Source: Heterohyrax brucei
Lineage: Eukaryota > Chordata > Mammalia > Hyracoidea > Procaviidae
NCBI GenBank assembly: GCA_028571685.1
Contig: CM053162.1
Location: 45,976,851 to 46,040,850, forward strand
Length of the DNA stretch: 64,000 nucleotides
Direction: 5' to 3'
Below the pieces are notes generated by a model. The model did no database searches, was not told the origin of the DNA, and saw only the letters and a list, made by a program, of their open reading frames with translations. Shown here piece by piece: positions 45,713-56,450 of this stretch. Within the stretch, counting starts at the first letter, position 1. Every line of letters begins with the position of its first letter. Made by a program: the position numbers and the translations under genes.

Positions 45713-46139
45713 CATGTGTCAAAACTGCCTTCTATCTTGGCAGTTTGTAGTAAAAATGTGATCCCCCTGGGGCATGGTATACTACCATGTGGCATGTGGT
45801 ATATTTGATGAACATCACATAAATGAAAGCCATCACTGAGAGAGAGAAAGTGGGGCAGTGAGAGAGGGGGACAAGTGACGAATGATCAGCCTGCCCTCAT
45901 CAAGGACATCGCTCTAGGGTGACACCTGCTCGTAAGCTGCTAGACTCAGTTTTTCTCATATTGAAATTATCCTTGTGAGCTGCAGATTGAATGCACTGTC
46001 CATGTGGTTATTAATTATTCTCGATTTTCTCTGAACACATTGGTGGATACCTCCACACAACCTCTATTGATGCTCTGTTGTTCTTAGTGAATTGTTGAAC
46101 TAGTCTTTGTGTTAGGGGTTTATGTAATCTTCAGTTTCC

Positions 46140-46310
46140 ATGCTGACTCTCTAAAATGCTCTTTACTATTTTCAGTTGACAGATGGGAAAACTGAGTCAT
46201 GGAGAAGTTAAGCACACCACTTGAGGTCACAGCTGCTGAGGGACAGAGTCGGATTCGAAGCCAGGACTGTGTGCTTCCAGATTCTCAGCTAGACTCTTCT
46301 TTGCACTGTC
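46140..46310 (+). mobile_element. MIR
   Basis: 'cagttgacagatgggaaaac', 'tgagtcatggagaagttaag' and 'gtcggattcgaagccaggac' follow the MIR core. Confidence 0.85.
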
Positions 46311-47205
46311 TTAGAGTTCATCATCCACAAATTCTCACTTAGACTCGGAAGCTCGTACATCCTGAAGCAGCCCTTGGAGAGGACAGTGAGTTAACCTCGT
46401 GATTCTTCATCTGTAAACTGAGAGAACTGAAAAATTCTGTGTGTAGAATTCAAATTCCACTTATCTTGGAGTTCCAACCTCTTCAGTGATCAGTGTCGTC
46501 ATATCCTGGCTTGGTTCAATGGGCCTGATGATGGGTCGTGGATATTTGTGCATCTGGACTCACATCTCTCTGCTTCTAACTCCCATCACCATTTCATGTC
46601 TCTGGTTCTATGCAGTAAACAGGGATATATTAAGAAGACCTGTTGTGTTGATGCTTTGCACGGGCTTAACTAATTAGGTCCTGGACTACACTTTGGAGTG
46701 ATGAAGCATATTAATCCTGGTCAGTTAATATTTCTTGTGTGCCTGAAGTGTGCAGAACCTGGGACAGGTGTCACCATAGTGTTCCTGAACTGCAGAGGTA
46801 CTATTCCTTCATTTTTGCACTTCTGTGCTGCTCCTTTCTACCTGTAATAATTCTTTCTCTTCCTACATGTTTAATTAACGTCTCTGTGTGCCAAGCCTCA
46901 TTCATGAGTGTGTTATTATCCTTTCTCATTCTGTTTACAGTGAAGCACAGTGTAATTTCTCGTTGCTTCTAGGAAACACCAATACCAGTTACTATCAAGT
47001 GGGCTCTGCTCATGGTAAGCAGATGTGTCAGGTACATTTATGCTTCATATGGCTTTCAATGGCTTGCTCTTCTTGGTGGGTGGGGAGTAGATCACCAGGC
47101 CTTTTCTCTCAGGGTCCATGCCAACCTCCAAGCTTTCTGTTAGCAGCTGAACACATTTATTGTTAGCACCAGTCAGAGATTCTGTCCTTAGGAAATCCTG
47201 ATATA
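46311..47205. other. No recognised feature
   Basis: Several 60-90-codon plus frames without domains. No repeat recognised. Confidence 0.4.
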
Positions 47206-47763
47206 AGACATCTGACAATTAAGTCCGCAAACTTATTTGTTATAAGTGCTACGTACCTCGTTGCTGAATATCATGACGGACACCTCTGAAGTATTCCTCT
47301 TTGGAAGCTATGCACTAATGCCAGTGCCTAGTCCACCCTTCAGAGCAATTTTGGAACTCTTTCTGGAATGGCCATTGTGCACAGTGGCATGGTGGTGAGT
47401 TCGAGAACTTAACTGCATAGTTATCTATGAAGGAGCTTTTAGCCCGGAAACAAATAACTGTATTGGAACACCCTCCCTGCTCACCTGATCTGGCCCCCAG
47501 TGACTTTTTTCTTTACCCAAAGATCAAGGAGATATTGAAAGGAAGACATTTGGATGACATTCAGGACACCAAGAGTAATACAACAGCAGCTCTGGTGGCC
47601 ATTCCCGAGAAAGAATTCCAAAATTGCTTTGAATGGTGGACTAGGTACTGGTGTCAGTGCACAGTTTCCCAAGGGGAGTACGTGGAAGGTGACCATAGTG
47701 ATATTCAGCAATGAGGTATGGAGCACTTTTTCTAGGATGAGTTCACAAACTTAATTGGCATTT
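47206..47763 (+). mobile_element. Mariner-derived foldback element, best copy
   Basis: About 558 bp. The left terminus 'tctgacaattaagtccgcaa' is the inverse of 'acaaacttaattggca' at the right. Left-arm 'cctagtccacccttcagagc' is the reverse complement of 'gaatggtggactaggtactg' in the right arm, so the arms extend about 160-190 bp. The unpaired middle plus right arm encodes the transposase end. Confidence 0.9.
47427..47714 (+). pseudogene. Mariner transposase C-terminal third
   Basis: 95 open codons with ITVLEHPPCSPDLAPSDFF (third catalytic aspartate in SPDLAP), LKGRHLDDIQD and IPEKEFQNCFEWWTRYW. The protein continues into the right arm and ends at EGDHSDIQQ before the terminus. It lacks the helix-turn-helix domains and the first two aspartates. 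The open frame is probably inherited from the parent transposon and not under selection, but two separate copies keep it. Confidence 0.85.
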
Positions 47764-49115
47764 AATTGTAATTTAACCAGTTTGCAAGGTGGCCTCTTGC
47801 TGCTCTGCCAAATTGGTAACTAACATTTCTCTGGGTTGGAGATTGCTGTGGTTACCTCAGGTCTACAGGTCTTGGAGAAGCATACTTTTCACATTTTGAT
47901 TTAAAGCATGGCACTTGACTCAGCAGTGGATCTTCCCATGGTGGGATCACAATAGTGACACTAGAACTTTCATGTGCTGAGGACTGTCAGTGCATCCATG
48001 AGCCTGGGATACAGTGTTCCTGTGGTTTCCAGGTCAGATTTTCCTGCTTCTGTTGCCAAGCCATGAAAAGACCGCCTGCTATGAACACACGCAGGTCAGA
48101 GCTTCCCCTGCTGAATGGTTGAAACTTTGCCTCAGTCTATTTAACCCATTTATTATATTTGTATTTTGAGATTTTTTGGTAGCAAGATAGCCTCTCTGGA
48201 CTCTGTTGTGAGCAGTTCTGATGCTGATGGGTATTTTTGCATCTGTGTATCCCGCTATATGTGACACAAAAGAGCAAAGTGTCTCCATTTAGCCAGAAAC
48301 CTGGGATGACGTCATCTCTGCTATTTGAATTGCCGTAATTGACGTGGGTAATGTTTCAGATATCAGAGGAGGGTCTTCAGAGAATCAGGCCCCATTGTAA
48401 GAGAGGCTCTAGTAGTGGGTATGAGAAGAATGAGCAGCCCTTTGAGCCAGGAGTAAGACTGCTGGAGAGAAGAGGTGACGGCTTCATCAGCTCTCTAGGA
48501 AAATGGCAGTGTGGGTCTTTATGTTCCAGCTGTGTCCATTTCATAAGGCAATTGGCATGTGGTAGGGGATATCCAGTGACTTGAGACGGTGGACTAAAGG
48601 AAGAAAAGCTACCATTCTAGAAAGACCAGTAGCAGTTTAACACCTGTTTAGGAAAAAAAAAAAAAAAGAAATGAAATTACAGTTCAAGCCACTTTTCCTA
48701 CTTCTTCTGATATCAACTGGAACCTAAATTCCATCAAAAAATAAGAAAATGTGATAAAACTCTTGAGACAAGTTCTAGTCTGCTGGGATTCTTTTCTCAA
48801 GGTCCCTTTGACTATAGGATCCCTATTACAAGGGATCCAAATTTACCTTAAGGGCTTTGTCTCATTCATTAAATGAATCCACCTGACATTATGTTAAATC
48901 TGCAAGATTAAGGCCAGCAGGAAGGGTTTTATGTGCTGAGGAATCCACTAATGTTATTTATGACTGAGATCATTTTTAAAAATGCTTTCTAAAGGTGACA
49001 ACTAACACATCACAAGGCCAACACATCACAAATAGCAAGAGTACACTCAACAGTTAAAGTTCATTAGTGTACTTTATTTTATTTTATTTTTACTGTGTCC
49101 TGTATTATCTCTCAT
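47764..49115. other. No recognised feature
   Basis: Apparently unique. A-homopolymer at 48,652-48,667. No exon recognised. Confidence 0.4.
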
Positions 49116-49278
49116 GGGAACCCTGGTGACGTAGTAGTTAGGTACTATGGTGTAAAAAGTTTGCTAGTTCAAATCCACTGGGAACTCCTTGGAAACTCTG
49201 TGGGGCAGTTCTATTTCATCTTATAGTGTCGCTATGAGTAAGAATCGATTCGACAGCAGTGGATTTGATTGGTTTGAT
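49116..49278 (+). mobile_element. AfroSINE
   Basis: 'gggaaccctggtgacgtagt', 'agttcaaatccactgggaac' and 'cttggaaactctgtggggca' ... 'gattcgacagcagtggattt'. Complete. Confidence 0.95.
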
Positions 49279-50163
49279 ATATCATCTCATTGTCTGTGAT
49301 GCAGTTGCTACTTGAGAGTGCCCACAAATACAATTCATCCTGCACAATAGGGTGTCCTTTAGAGGGAAACACTGTATTTTATTCCTAGCATTCACTTTGG
49401 AAGACCTTCTTACTCCTTTAGGGACATTAGCCAAGCTGGCTTTCCTATAGAACCTGAAGTCTGTTATTTATGGAGCCAGTGATTCTCCTCCCCTATTCAT
49501 TATTAAGTCACAGCAGGACTGACTTCACGCTAATTTTAGAAGCTCTTTTCTCGAGTCATCAAATGGCTTGGTTTGCCTTTAAGAGTTAAGAAACCAAAAG
49601 TACTGAGTTACGACCTTTTAAATTACTCAGTCTGTGGGGACAGCAGCTAGAGGTGCATAGCAGTGTGTGTATGCTCGCTGTTGTATGGCAAATTGACTTG
49701 GATTGTGCTGTAGTGTCACTATGAGTCTGAATCAACTTGATGGCAGGGGGTTGTATTAAAAGAAGGCTACGATCTGGGGCCGGGTTAAATCTCACGTGTT
49801 AATCTAAATGCTATTGGAAATATTAGTCCCTGTAATTTGGTTTCTTCAAATAATTAAGGAATATGCAAAGATTTAACTACAAGTGCTCTTGATAATAGCA
49901 CGAAATGGGAAGCAACTTAAATGTCTAATATTAGGGGAGTTGTTAAATAAACAGTGTCACATGCATACAATAGAATTCTTTTTAGCCATTTGCAAAGATG
50001 TGACAGAGGAGTATTTAATGGCATCATGAGAAAAACTACATTTGTATGGAGTGGAAGATGCTGCTTACAAAGTCGTATAGACAGCCGTAGTCTTTAACTC
50101 TTTCAGTCACCTTTGAGACTCTAAATAAAAGTTATGGATCCTCTTTCTGTACCCTAAAAACCA
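49279..50163. other. Mostly unrecognised; AfroSINE scrap at 49,705-49,755
   Basis: 'tgtcactatgagtctgaatc' and 'aacttgatggcaggggg' mark an AfroSINE tail scrap. The rest is unrecognised. Confidence 0.5.
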
Positions 50164-50231
50164 TCTTCTTGTCTGTCCTGGCTGCTGTTAGCAGATATCT
50201 TCCCATCTCTCCTGGCTACTGTTAGCAGATA
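50164..50231. repeat. Tandem duplication, 34 bp unit
   Basis: 'cctggctgctgttagcagata' at 50,177-50,197 recurs as 'cctggctactgttagcagata' at 50,211-50,231, with similar pyrimidine-rich sequence before each. Two copies. Confidence 0.8.
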
Positions 50232-50339
50232 CCAGCACACAATCTTTTTATTCTGGATGGTCTTTTTCAGGCTTTGGCCTTGGTAATTTAATCATAAGAT
50301 TTGAGTTTCTCTCTGATGTGCAAGTTAGGTAAATCATGT

Positions 50340-50628
50340 AAGACTGAACTTTGAAACAGTCCCCTAAATTTTATGTAGACCAGAGGACTTCATGTATAAC
50401 TTGTTAAAGATGAAACCTATTATTCATTAAGATTTAATGTTCTTAGTGTTCATTTTATCATTCATTAATTCTCATAGATAAAACTGAACTTTGAAACTTC
50501 TAAATTTTATGTCAACAGAAAGGCCAGATGCATACCTTGTTGTGGATGACATCGACTACTCATTCAGATGCTTTTAACATTCCTGGTTTCCATCTTCTTA
50601 TTCATTCATTCACTCATTGTCGCAGATA
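50340..50628. repeat. Tandem duplication, about 145 bp unit
   Basis: Copy 1 (50,340-50,480) and copy 2 (50,481-50,628) both begin 'actgaactttgaaac', continue through 'taaattttatgt' and end with 'attcattaa' or 'attcattca' then 'agata'. The two have diverged by substitutions and small indels, so the event is old. Confidence 0.75.
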
Positions 50629-52207
50629 AAACACTCAGGGTGGAGCCAAGTGCATAGCAAACGACCATGTAAGTGTTAGCTGTGGTTTTTATTCCTACTC
50701 ACTGATTTTATTCATCCACATGTTTATTGAGTAACTACCTTGAACCTGACTAGCCAGAGGTGAATAAGACCGATCGTAAGACAGATAGGTTCTGCTCACC
50801 TACCATGTCCTTGTGCTCACAGAGGGGAGCAGACATCAGTCAACCACTGGAGAAAAAAAGGATTGATGTTACAAAGCAGAGACAGAGAGCACCATGAAGA
50901 CACATAGTGGGGCATCCAGCCATCTCTCAAATATTTGTGCAGCTAAGACTCAAAAGGTAAATAGGAATTAGATTGGAAGTTGGGAGGAGGAAGGGAAGGA
51001 AAGCGTGAGACCATGAAACTAGATCTTCTGGAAGAGAAAGCTCAGCTGAAGTGGATGTGGCAGAGACACTTTTTAAACATGGAAGATGGAAACAAACATT
51101 ATTTCCTTGTATATAGTAGCATTCCAGAAGGGGGACTGGTGTGTGCAAAGGGCCCTGGGTCCATACTTGATCTGAATTCTTGTAGGTTTACATTGTGTAG
51201 AACCATTATACTCTTACTGAGTCTCTGTCAGTCAAGAGAGGTGAACATACACCTCCTCCAAAATGGGCTTCAGTCTTTTCTTCAAAGTTAGTTTTAACTC
51301 TGTTTAGAAACTGGAAGTTTGGATGTTCATTGTAATTGGTGGTGAGCTTACCAAGAACAGGTAGGATGAATTGCAAGGTTTCAAGTGCAAATCTCAATTT
51401 AACTGGCTCTGAGCCCTAAATTGGCTGGGAAATTCTAGCAGTATTATCTCAAAATTGTATTTGAAAAGCTTAACTTCAGCTTAGAATTTTGTGTTGTAAA
51501 TCCTCAACAGCCTTAATCTTTCATACTTCCTTAGATCTGCTCTTTTAGTAGTAAGTGGGATTGACTGAAAATGAGACAGCATTAGATTACCGTTGTTTGG
51601 CTGGGATAGAAAGTGCTGCTTGCCTCATTGCGTGCCTGAGTGATCTCACTTGCTTCATTTGAAGCCTCTTTGAATCTACAGACGCAAGCTTACCAGGCAT
51701 TACAGATATGGTAGAGAGTTCTACAGGTGAACTTAACTGGACCCTCTTAACAAATTTCAGTTACATTTTGCAGCAGGCTTCAGCCTCTGAAACCAGACTT
51801 TCTGGAAGACACAGTGGATGTGGCAGACTACTTTGCAAATACGAAAGATGGAAAGAAACATTCTTTCCCCGTACTTAAAGCATTGCTTGCTTTCCTAATG
51901 TTTTGCATTTTTCTCTCTGTTCCTACATGGTGTCCTGTAAAATAATGTTGCAAGCAAATGCCCAAATGAATGCTGAATTATTTATAAGAACAGATCACTG
52001 ATGTGGATTGGAGAGAAGAAATAATAAAGCAAGAAATAATGATGCTATTGAGATACAGTAAAAGGACAAAAGCTAATGTGAGTGAACAGTATCTGTAGAG
52101 ATTTGTGTCCACGGGAGAGCTGTATGTCGCTACTTGGTTCATGTAGATCCTTACTGGAGAATAGAAACACCAGGGGAACTAGCTGCACTATAGTATCTAA
52201 CGTGACA
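50629..52207. other. Unrecognised, with a dispersed local repeat pair
   Basis: 51,015-51,106 and 51,789-51,868 share 'agtggatgtggcaga' and 'gatggaaa' blocks in order. Otherwise no gene or family. The frames at 50,980-51,291 have no domain. Confidence 0.45.
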
Positions 52208-52352
52208 CACTCTGGTTGGGCAGTGGTTAAGTGCTCAACTGCTAACTGAAAAGCTGTGGCAGTTTGTTTTCATAAAGACTACAGCCTTGGAAACTCTAGG
52301 GGCAGTTCTCTGTCCTACAGGGTTACTATGAGTTGGAATTAACTTACGGGCA
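52208..52352 (+). mobile_element. AfroSINE
   Basis: 'ggcagtggttaagtgctcaa', 'ccttggaaactctaggggca' and 'gggttactatgagttggaat'. Degenerate but complete, with a T-tail. Confidence 0.85.
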
Positions 52353-52688
52353 ATTTTTTTTTTATTCTAGCATATTATTTATAACTTTTCAGCAGTTTCT
52401 GTCACCAGTGTTATTTAGCTACAGATGTCTTCAGAGTCAGAATCGTAGACTCTGACAGCCATGTTTTTAAGAGAGCTGATTCACAGAATCTTTTAGATGT
52501 TTGACAGTTTGAAACCTTCTGATTCTTGCCTATTCACTATCAGTATTTTTATAACAGACTACGTAAGCAAAGACAATTAGATTTAGAAGCTCTATTTCAT
52601 TCTCTTTCCAAAAGAAGCATCCAAAGGCTGTCTATTGCTAAAGACTTTATTGTTCTTCTTTTTCCTGTTTTCTTTTTTCCCTTTTCAG

Positions 52689-52885
52689 ATGCGAATGACC
52701 AAGATAGTACTTAGATTTTGTCTATGATCTAATGTGAGATCTCTATGGCTACCACAGGGGATGGGTTACAGAAGAACTAAAAACCTTATGAGGAGATTTT
52801 CTTCTTCCAGAAAGTTGTTCTGTGATAGAGGTGTGCTCCCGAAGGCTTCCTGATAAACCGATCTAATAAATTCCCTCTTTTTCAA
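52689..52885 (+). CDS. Possible terminal exon with poly(A) signal, unrecognised
   Basis: A strong pyrimidine tract and 'cccttttcag' end at 52,688. The frame then stops at 52,712-52,714, and 'aataaa' follows at 52,865-52,870. The frame is also open upstream from 52,526 (basic RLRKQRQLDLEALFHSLSK stretch), so read-through of an earlier exon is possible. No family is recognised and the coding part is very short. Could equally be an old LTR end or chance. Confidence 0.2.
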
Positions 52886-53047
52886 GAACCCATCTGGATT
52901 TCTCATTTCACTAAGCTATATTTAAATAATATCCTTAATGTTATTGCCTATATTCTGTCTACAATTCATAAGGAATTAGAAGGCACACATGAGGACATTT
53001 TCCCCGTGAGAACAGGGACTCTTCCATGAAGTCAGATTTACCCATTT

Positions 53048-53140
53048 TTTTTTTGTCATTCTTGTATCCTTGGTGCCTAGAACAGTGGCTGGCACAGAGT
53101 GGATACTTTATAAATACTTACAAATGAATGAATTAATAAA
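53048..53140 (+). mobile_element. L2/MIR-type 3' end fragment
   Basis: 'ggtgcctagaacagtggctg', 'gcacagagtggatacttta' and 'aatgaatgaatt' are the usual tail of these old elements. The stretch 52,886-53,047 holds nothing recognised. Confidence 0.65.
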
Positions 53141-53195
53141 ATCAAGCATTTACAGTAAACAAGAATGGAAGCAATTGTATAAACTCTATGTACAT

Positions 53196-53538
53196 TGTAT
53201 TGGCAAAGAATATTGAATGCACTGTGGATTGCCAAAAGAATGAACAAATCTGCCTTTGAAGAAGTACGCTCAGGATATTCCTTGGAAGTAAGGATGGTGA
53301 AACTTTCACATACTTTGAATGTGTCATCAGGAGGGAGAAAGACATCATGCTTGGCAGAGCAGAGGGTCAGTGAAAAAGAGGAACACCCTCAACAGGATGG
53401 ACAGACAGCGGCGGCAACAATAAGCTCAAGTGTAACAATGATTATGAGGATGGTGCAGGACTGGGCAGTGTTCATTGTTTCGTACACGGCATTGCTATGG
53501 GTCAGAATTTACTCAATGACTCCTAACAACACAACAAC
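53196..53538 (+). mobile_element. RTE (BovB-type) LINE 3' end
   Basis: 'tggcaaagaatattgaatgc', 'gattgccaaaagaatgaaca', 'gagggtcagtgaaaaagagg' and the end 'tactcaatgactcctaacaa' with 'cacaacaac'. 5' truncated a little further in than 30,691 and 60,206. Followed at once by a deleted RTE derivative. Confidence 0.85.
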
Positions 53539-53960
53539 ATCTGTCAGTTTGTCATACTGTAGTGATTTGCATGTTGCTATGATACTGGAAGCTATGCCAC
53601 CAGTATTTCAAATACCAGTAGGATGATTCATGGTGGAACAGTTTCAGTAGAGCTTCCAGACTAAGATAGACTAGGAAGAAACTTCTGATGACCTACTTTT
53701 AAAAATCAGCCAGTGTAAACCCAATGGATCACAACATAACATTATCCGACTTCCTTGCTTTGGATGTGTCCTCAGAAGAGCCCAATTACGGGAGAGGATA
53801 GTATGTCTGGGGAAGCAGAGATCCAATGAGAGCCAGGGAGACCATCAGTGAGGGGGGCTGGCACAACAGCTGCAACAATGGACTCAAACATGCTGGTTAT
53901 TGTAAGGATGGTACAGGACTAGACCATGTTTTGCACTATTATATATAAGGCTGCCATAGC
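53539..53960 (+). mobile_element. Internally deleted RTE derivative (junction class A)
   Basis: The 5' block 'catctgtcagtttgtcatac' ... 'acaacataacattatcc' joins near 53,748 to 'cttgctttggatgtgtcctc' and the 3' end 'atggtacaggactagacca'. Same breakpoint as the copies at 9,987 and 32,815. Lies directly after an RTE 3' end. Confidence 0.8.
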
Positions 53961-54124
53961 ACAGCTGATACTAGGCTGCAATTTTTGGCAAGACTTGATT
54001 GAAAGTCTACTACAGGGGAAGTAAAGGTCTTCCAATAAGGATGTCCTGCTTTCGACCACTCATGGAGGTGATATATGTGGAGCTATAGTGGCCATATTAT
54101 AATTTTTTTTTAATTTGTCTTGAA

Positions 54125-54960
54125 AATAGCTGTGAAAAGTTACATGATTCTGCAATGTGTAGAAATCATTAAAGTCTATTATCAAAATGGGTGTCCCGTT
54201 TGCCAGACATTCCAAACATTATGTGAAATTTATGATGTGCATAATTGTCCCAACAAGAGAACAATTGGATATAATTAAAAAATTGGAGAAAACTAGGTCT
54301 GCTGCTAATCAGACAATGCCTGTACATTGATGAACCACATATTTGAATGAAAACATCAGTACCATTCATCACAATGTGCAGGAGAATACATCGCCATCAA
54401 TTTCTTACCAAGCAAAAAAACTGGGCCTCTCGTGGACCACAGTTTGGCAGATTTTGCGTCTAGACTTGAAGCTTTACGTTTACAAAACTGTTTTAACTCA
54501 AGAACTGAAGTTCAACAACTATACATTGTGCCGTACATTTGCTGGCTGGGCTCTGGAGCAATTGGAAGTTGACCCTGCTTTTGGCCAACAAATCATCTTC
54601 AGTGATGAGGCCCATTTTTGGATGACTGTTTTTTTGACAAACAAAACTGTCACATTGGGAGTGATGAGAATCCAATGGAGATTCAAGAATGCCTACTTCA
54701 TTCTGCAAAAGTTACCATTTGGTTTGGATTTGGGTTCTGCAGAATCACTGGCCCTTATTTTTTCCAAGGTGGATGGGAAGTGGTTGTGATTGTCAATGGT
54801 GAAAGATATTGGGCTATAATAACTGATTTTTCTGGGCCCCATATGGAAGGTACCACTTTGGCCATTTATCTGAAGTTATTTTCCACAATAATGCCATCAA
54901 ATGTACATCAAAATAATAAGACAATTAAAATTGTAGCATTTACACAACTTGTTTTATTCA
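54125..54960 (+). pseudogene. Broken Tc1/mariner-superfamily transposase, arthropod-like
   Basis: The N-terminal helix-turn-helix region is visible at 54,155-54,270 (CVEIIKVYYQNGCPVCQTF). It is followed by LGLSWTTVWQILRLDL, an LTQELK block, FAGWALEQLE, and IIFSDEAHFW with the first catalytic aspartate near 54,600. A one- or two-base shift near 54,620 moves the rest to another frame: KQNCHIG, then ITGPYFFQGG and VNGERYWAIITDF. Earlier stops break the N-terminal part. The second and third catalytic aspartates are not found; sequence degenerates after about 54,850 and a SINE follows. The motif set resembles transposases common in insects and ticks, not the mammalian Tigger or Hsmar1 types. That placement is from memory. 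Confidence 0.7.
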
Positions 54961-55018
54961 AGTTCAAAGACAGGACACCCTTATTGGAAGACCTTTTACA
55001 ACACAGCAGATATTTTAG

Positions 55019-55162
55019 GATCACTGTGGCTGCTAACCAAAAGGCCAGAAGTTCAATTCTGCCAGGTCTTCCTTGGAAACCCTGTGGAGCAGTTCTACTC
55101 TGTTCTACAGGGTCACTATGCGTTGGAGTTGACTCCACAGTAGTGAGTTTGGTTTTGTTTGT
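55019..55162 (+). mobile_element. AfroSINE, 5' shortened
   Basis: 'gctgctaaccaaaaggccag', 'ttccttggaaaccctgtgga' and 'gactccacagtagtgagttt'. It ends the transposase relic. Confidence 0.92.
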
Positions 55163-55929
55163 ATAAGCCTGCTGCTGATAGATGCGTGAGGCCCAAACCC
55201 CACTCAGCGAGATTAGAGATGTCCCCTTGCCTGGTTCTCAGCCTGTCTCTGTGTGTCCAGGGCCAGCTCATTCGCACTGCTGGAAATTCCTTGAATGTGT
55301 CTTCACTACTTAACACTCAAGCCACCACAAACACAAGCCTGGGAGAGAAGGAGCATCTTTATCCACAGCAGAGGTCTAACACTTTCCTCCCAAGTCCCCA
55401 CTTCCTGTCCCAGGATGACCAACAGTCAGAGGAATTACTCCTTTTATGGAAACCTGTGTTTCTGCACACGCACATGCACACACAGAACCAAGTCCGCCTA
55501 TATTTAGCTTTGACCCAAAATTCAATGTGTCATTTATTAGTTGAAAACTTTCTTCATTCAAGTACTCTCATAGCCTTCACCAGACACAGAGTGGGTATTT
55601 GTTTTATATCTGTGCAACTAAACATCCCATACAGTGTATTTTTTCCCCATAAACAAGAAAATGGTTCACCCCTGGCACAAATGTGTATCTTGTTTTTTGT
55701 TTCAGTTTTTTGAGAAAGAAAATCTTTTGAAAGTTTTAAGCAAATGTTTTTCTAGGTTCTATTCATTAAATTTCTTAGAAAAGGTTTTCAGCATGGGGAC
55801 CCTACTCCAAATAAATCAAGCTGAGCTAATTGCAGTGTGGTATCCTGGATGGAATTCTGAAACATACAAACAACATTAGTGGAAAAGCTGGTGATTTTTG
55901 AGAAAAATCTGTAGCTTAGTTCATAATAA
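55163..55929. other. No recognised feature
   Basis: A 184-codon plus frame (55,159-55,713) starts inside the SINE and has no recognisable domain, so it is treated as chance. Confidence 0.45.
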
Positions 55930-56062
55930 TGAATCAATATTAATTTCTTAGTTTTAACAAATGCACCAAGGTTAAGATATTAAGAGAGTTGTGTGAAGGG
56001 TATACAGAAACTGCACTATTTTACAATTTTTCTGTAAGTCTAAAGTTATTCCAAAGTAAAAA
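55930..56062 (+). mobile_element. Old L1 (L1M-type) 3' end
   Basis: 'gggtatacagaaactgcact', 'acaatttttctgtaagtcta' and 'aagttattccaaagtaaaaa' are the standard end of old mammalian L1 copies. Confidence 0.65.
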
Positions 56063-56139
56063 AAAATGTGAAATATAAACAACTTCAATCTCTGCCTCTA
56101 TCTTGATATCATTTTTCTCCTTTCTAAGGCTACAAAGCA

Positions 56140-56272
56140 TTGGATTGAGGACCCATCATAATCCAGCATGATATCATCCTAATTAATTACATCTGCAGAA
56201 ATCTGTTTCCAGAAAAGGTCATATTTGTAGATTCCAGGTGGACATGAGTTTTTAGGAGGACGCTGTTCAGTC
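56140..56272 (-). mobile_element. MLT1/THE1-like LTR fragment
   Basis: 'gaggacccatcataatccag', 'aattacatctgcagaaatct' and 'gtggacatgagttttta' are the antisense of a MaLR LTR middle. Confidence 0.5.
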
Positions 56273-56277
56273 TAGTG

Positions 56278-56450
56278 GAGCTCTGGTGACCCAGTGATTT
56301 AGAGCTTGGCTGCTAACCAAAAGATCAGCAGCTGGAACATACCAGCCACCCTATGGGACAGTCCCACTGTACGGAACAGTTCTTTTCTGTTCCAGAGGGT
56401 CACTATGAATCAGAACTTACTTGATGGCAAAGGACTTATTTTTGTTGTTG
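56278..56450 (+). mobile_element. AfroSINE
   Basis: 'gctctggtgacccagtgatt', 'ggctgctaaccaaaagatca' and 'cagagggtcactatgaatca'. Complete but altered in the middle. Confidence 0.85.

Noticed and set aside
47427..47714. Possible domesticated mariner transposase gene
   Set aside because: The frame covers only the last third of the protein, lies wholly within a foldback element present in several copies, and has no promoter or splice context.
55159..55713. Longest open frame of the window (184 codons)
   Set aside because: It begins inside an AfroSINE, shows no domain, has irregular composition and overlaps another frame of similar quality.
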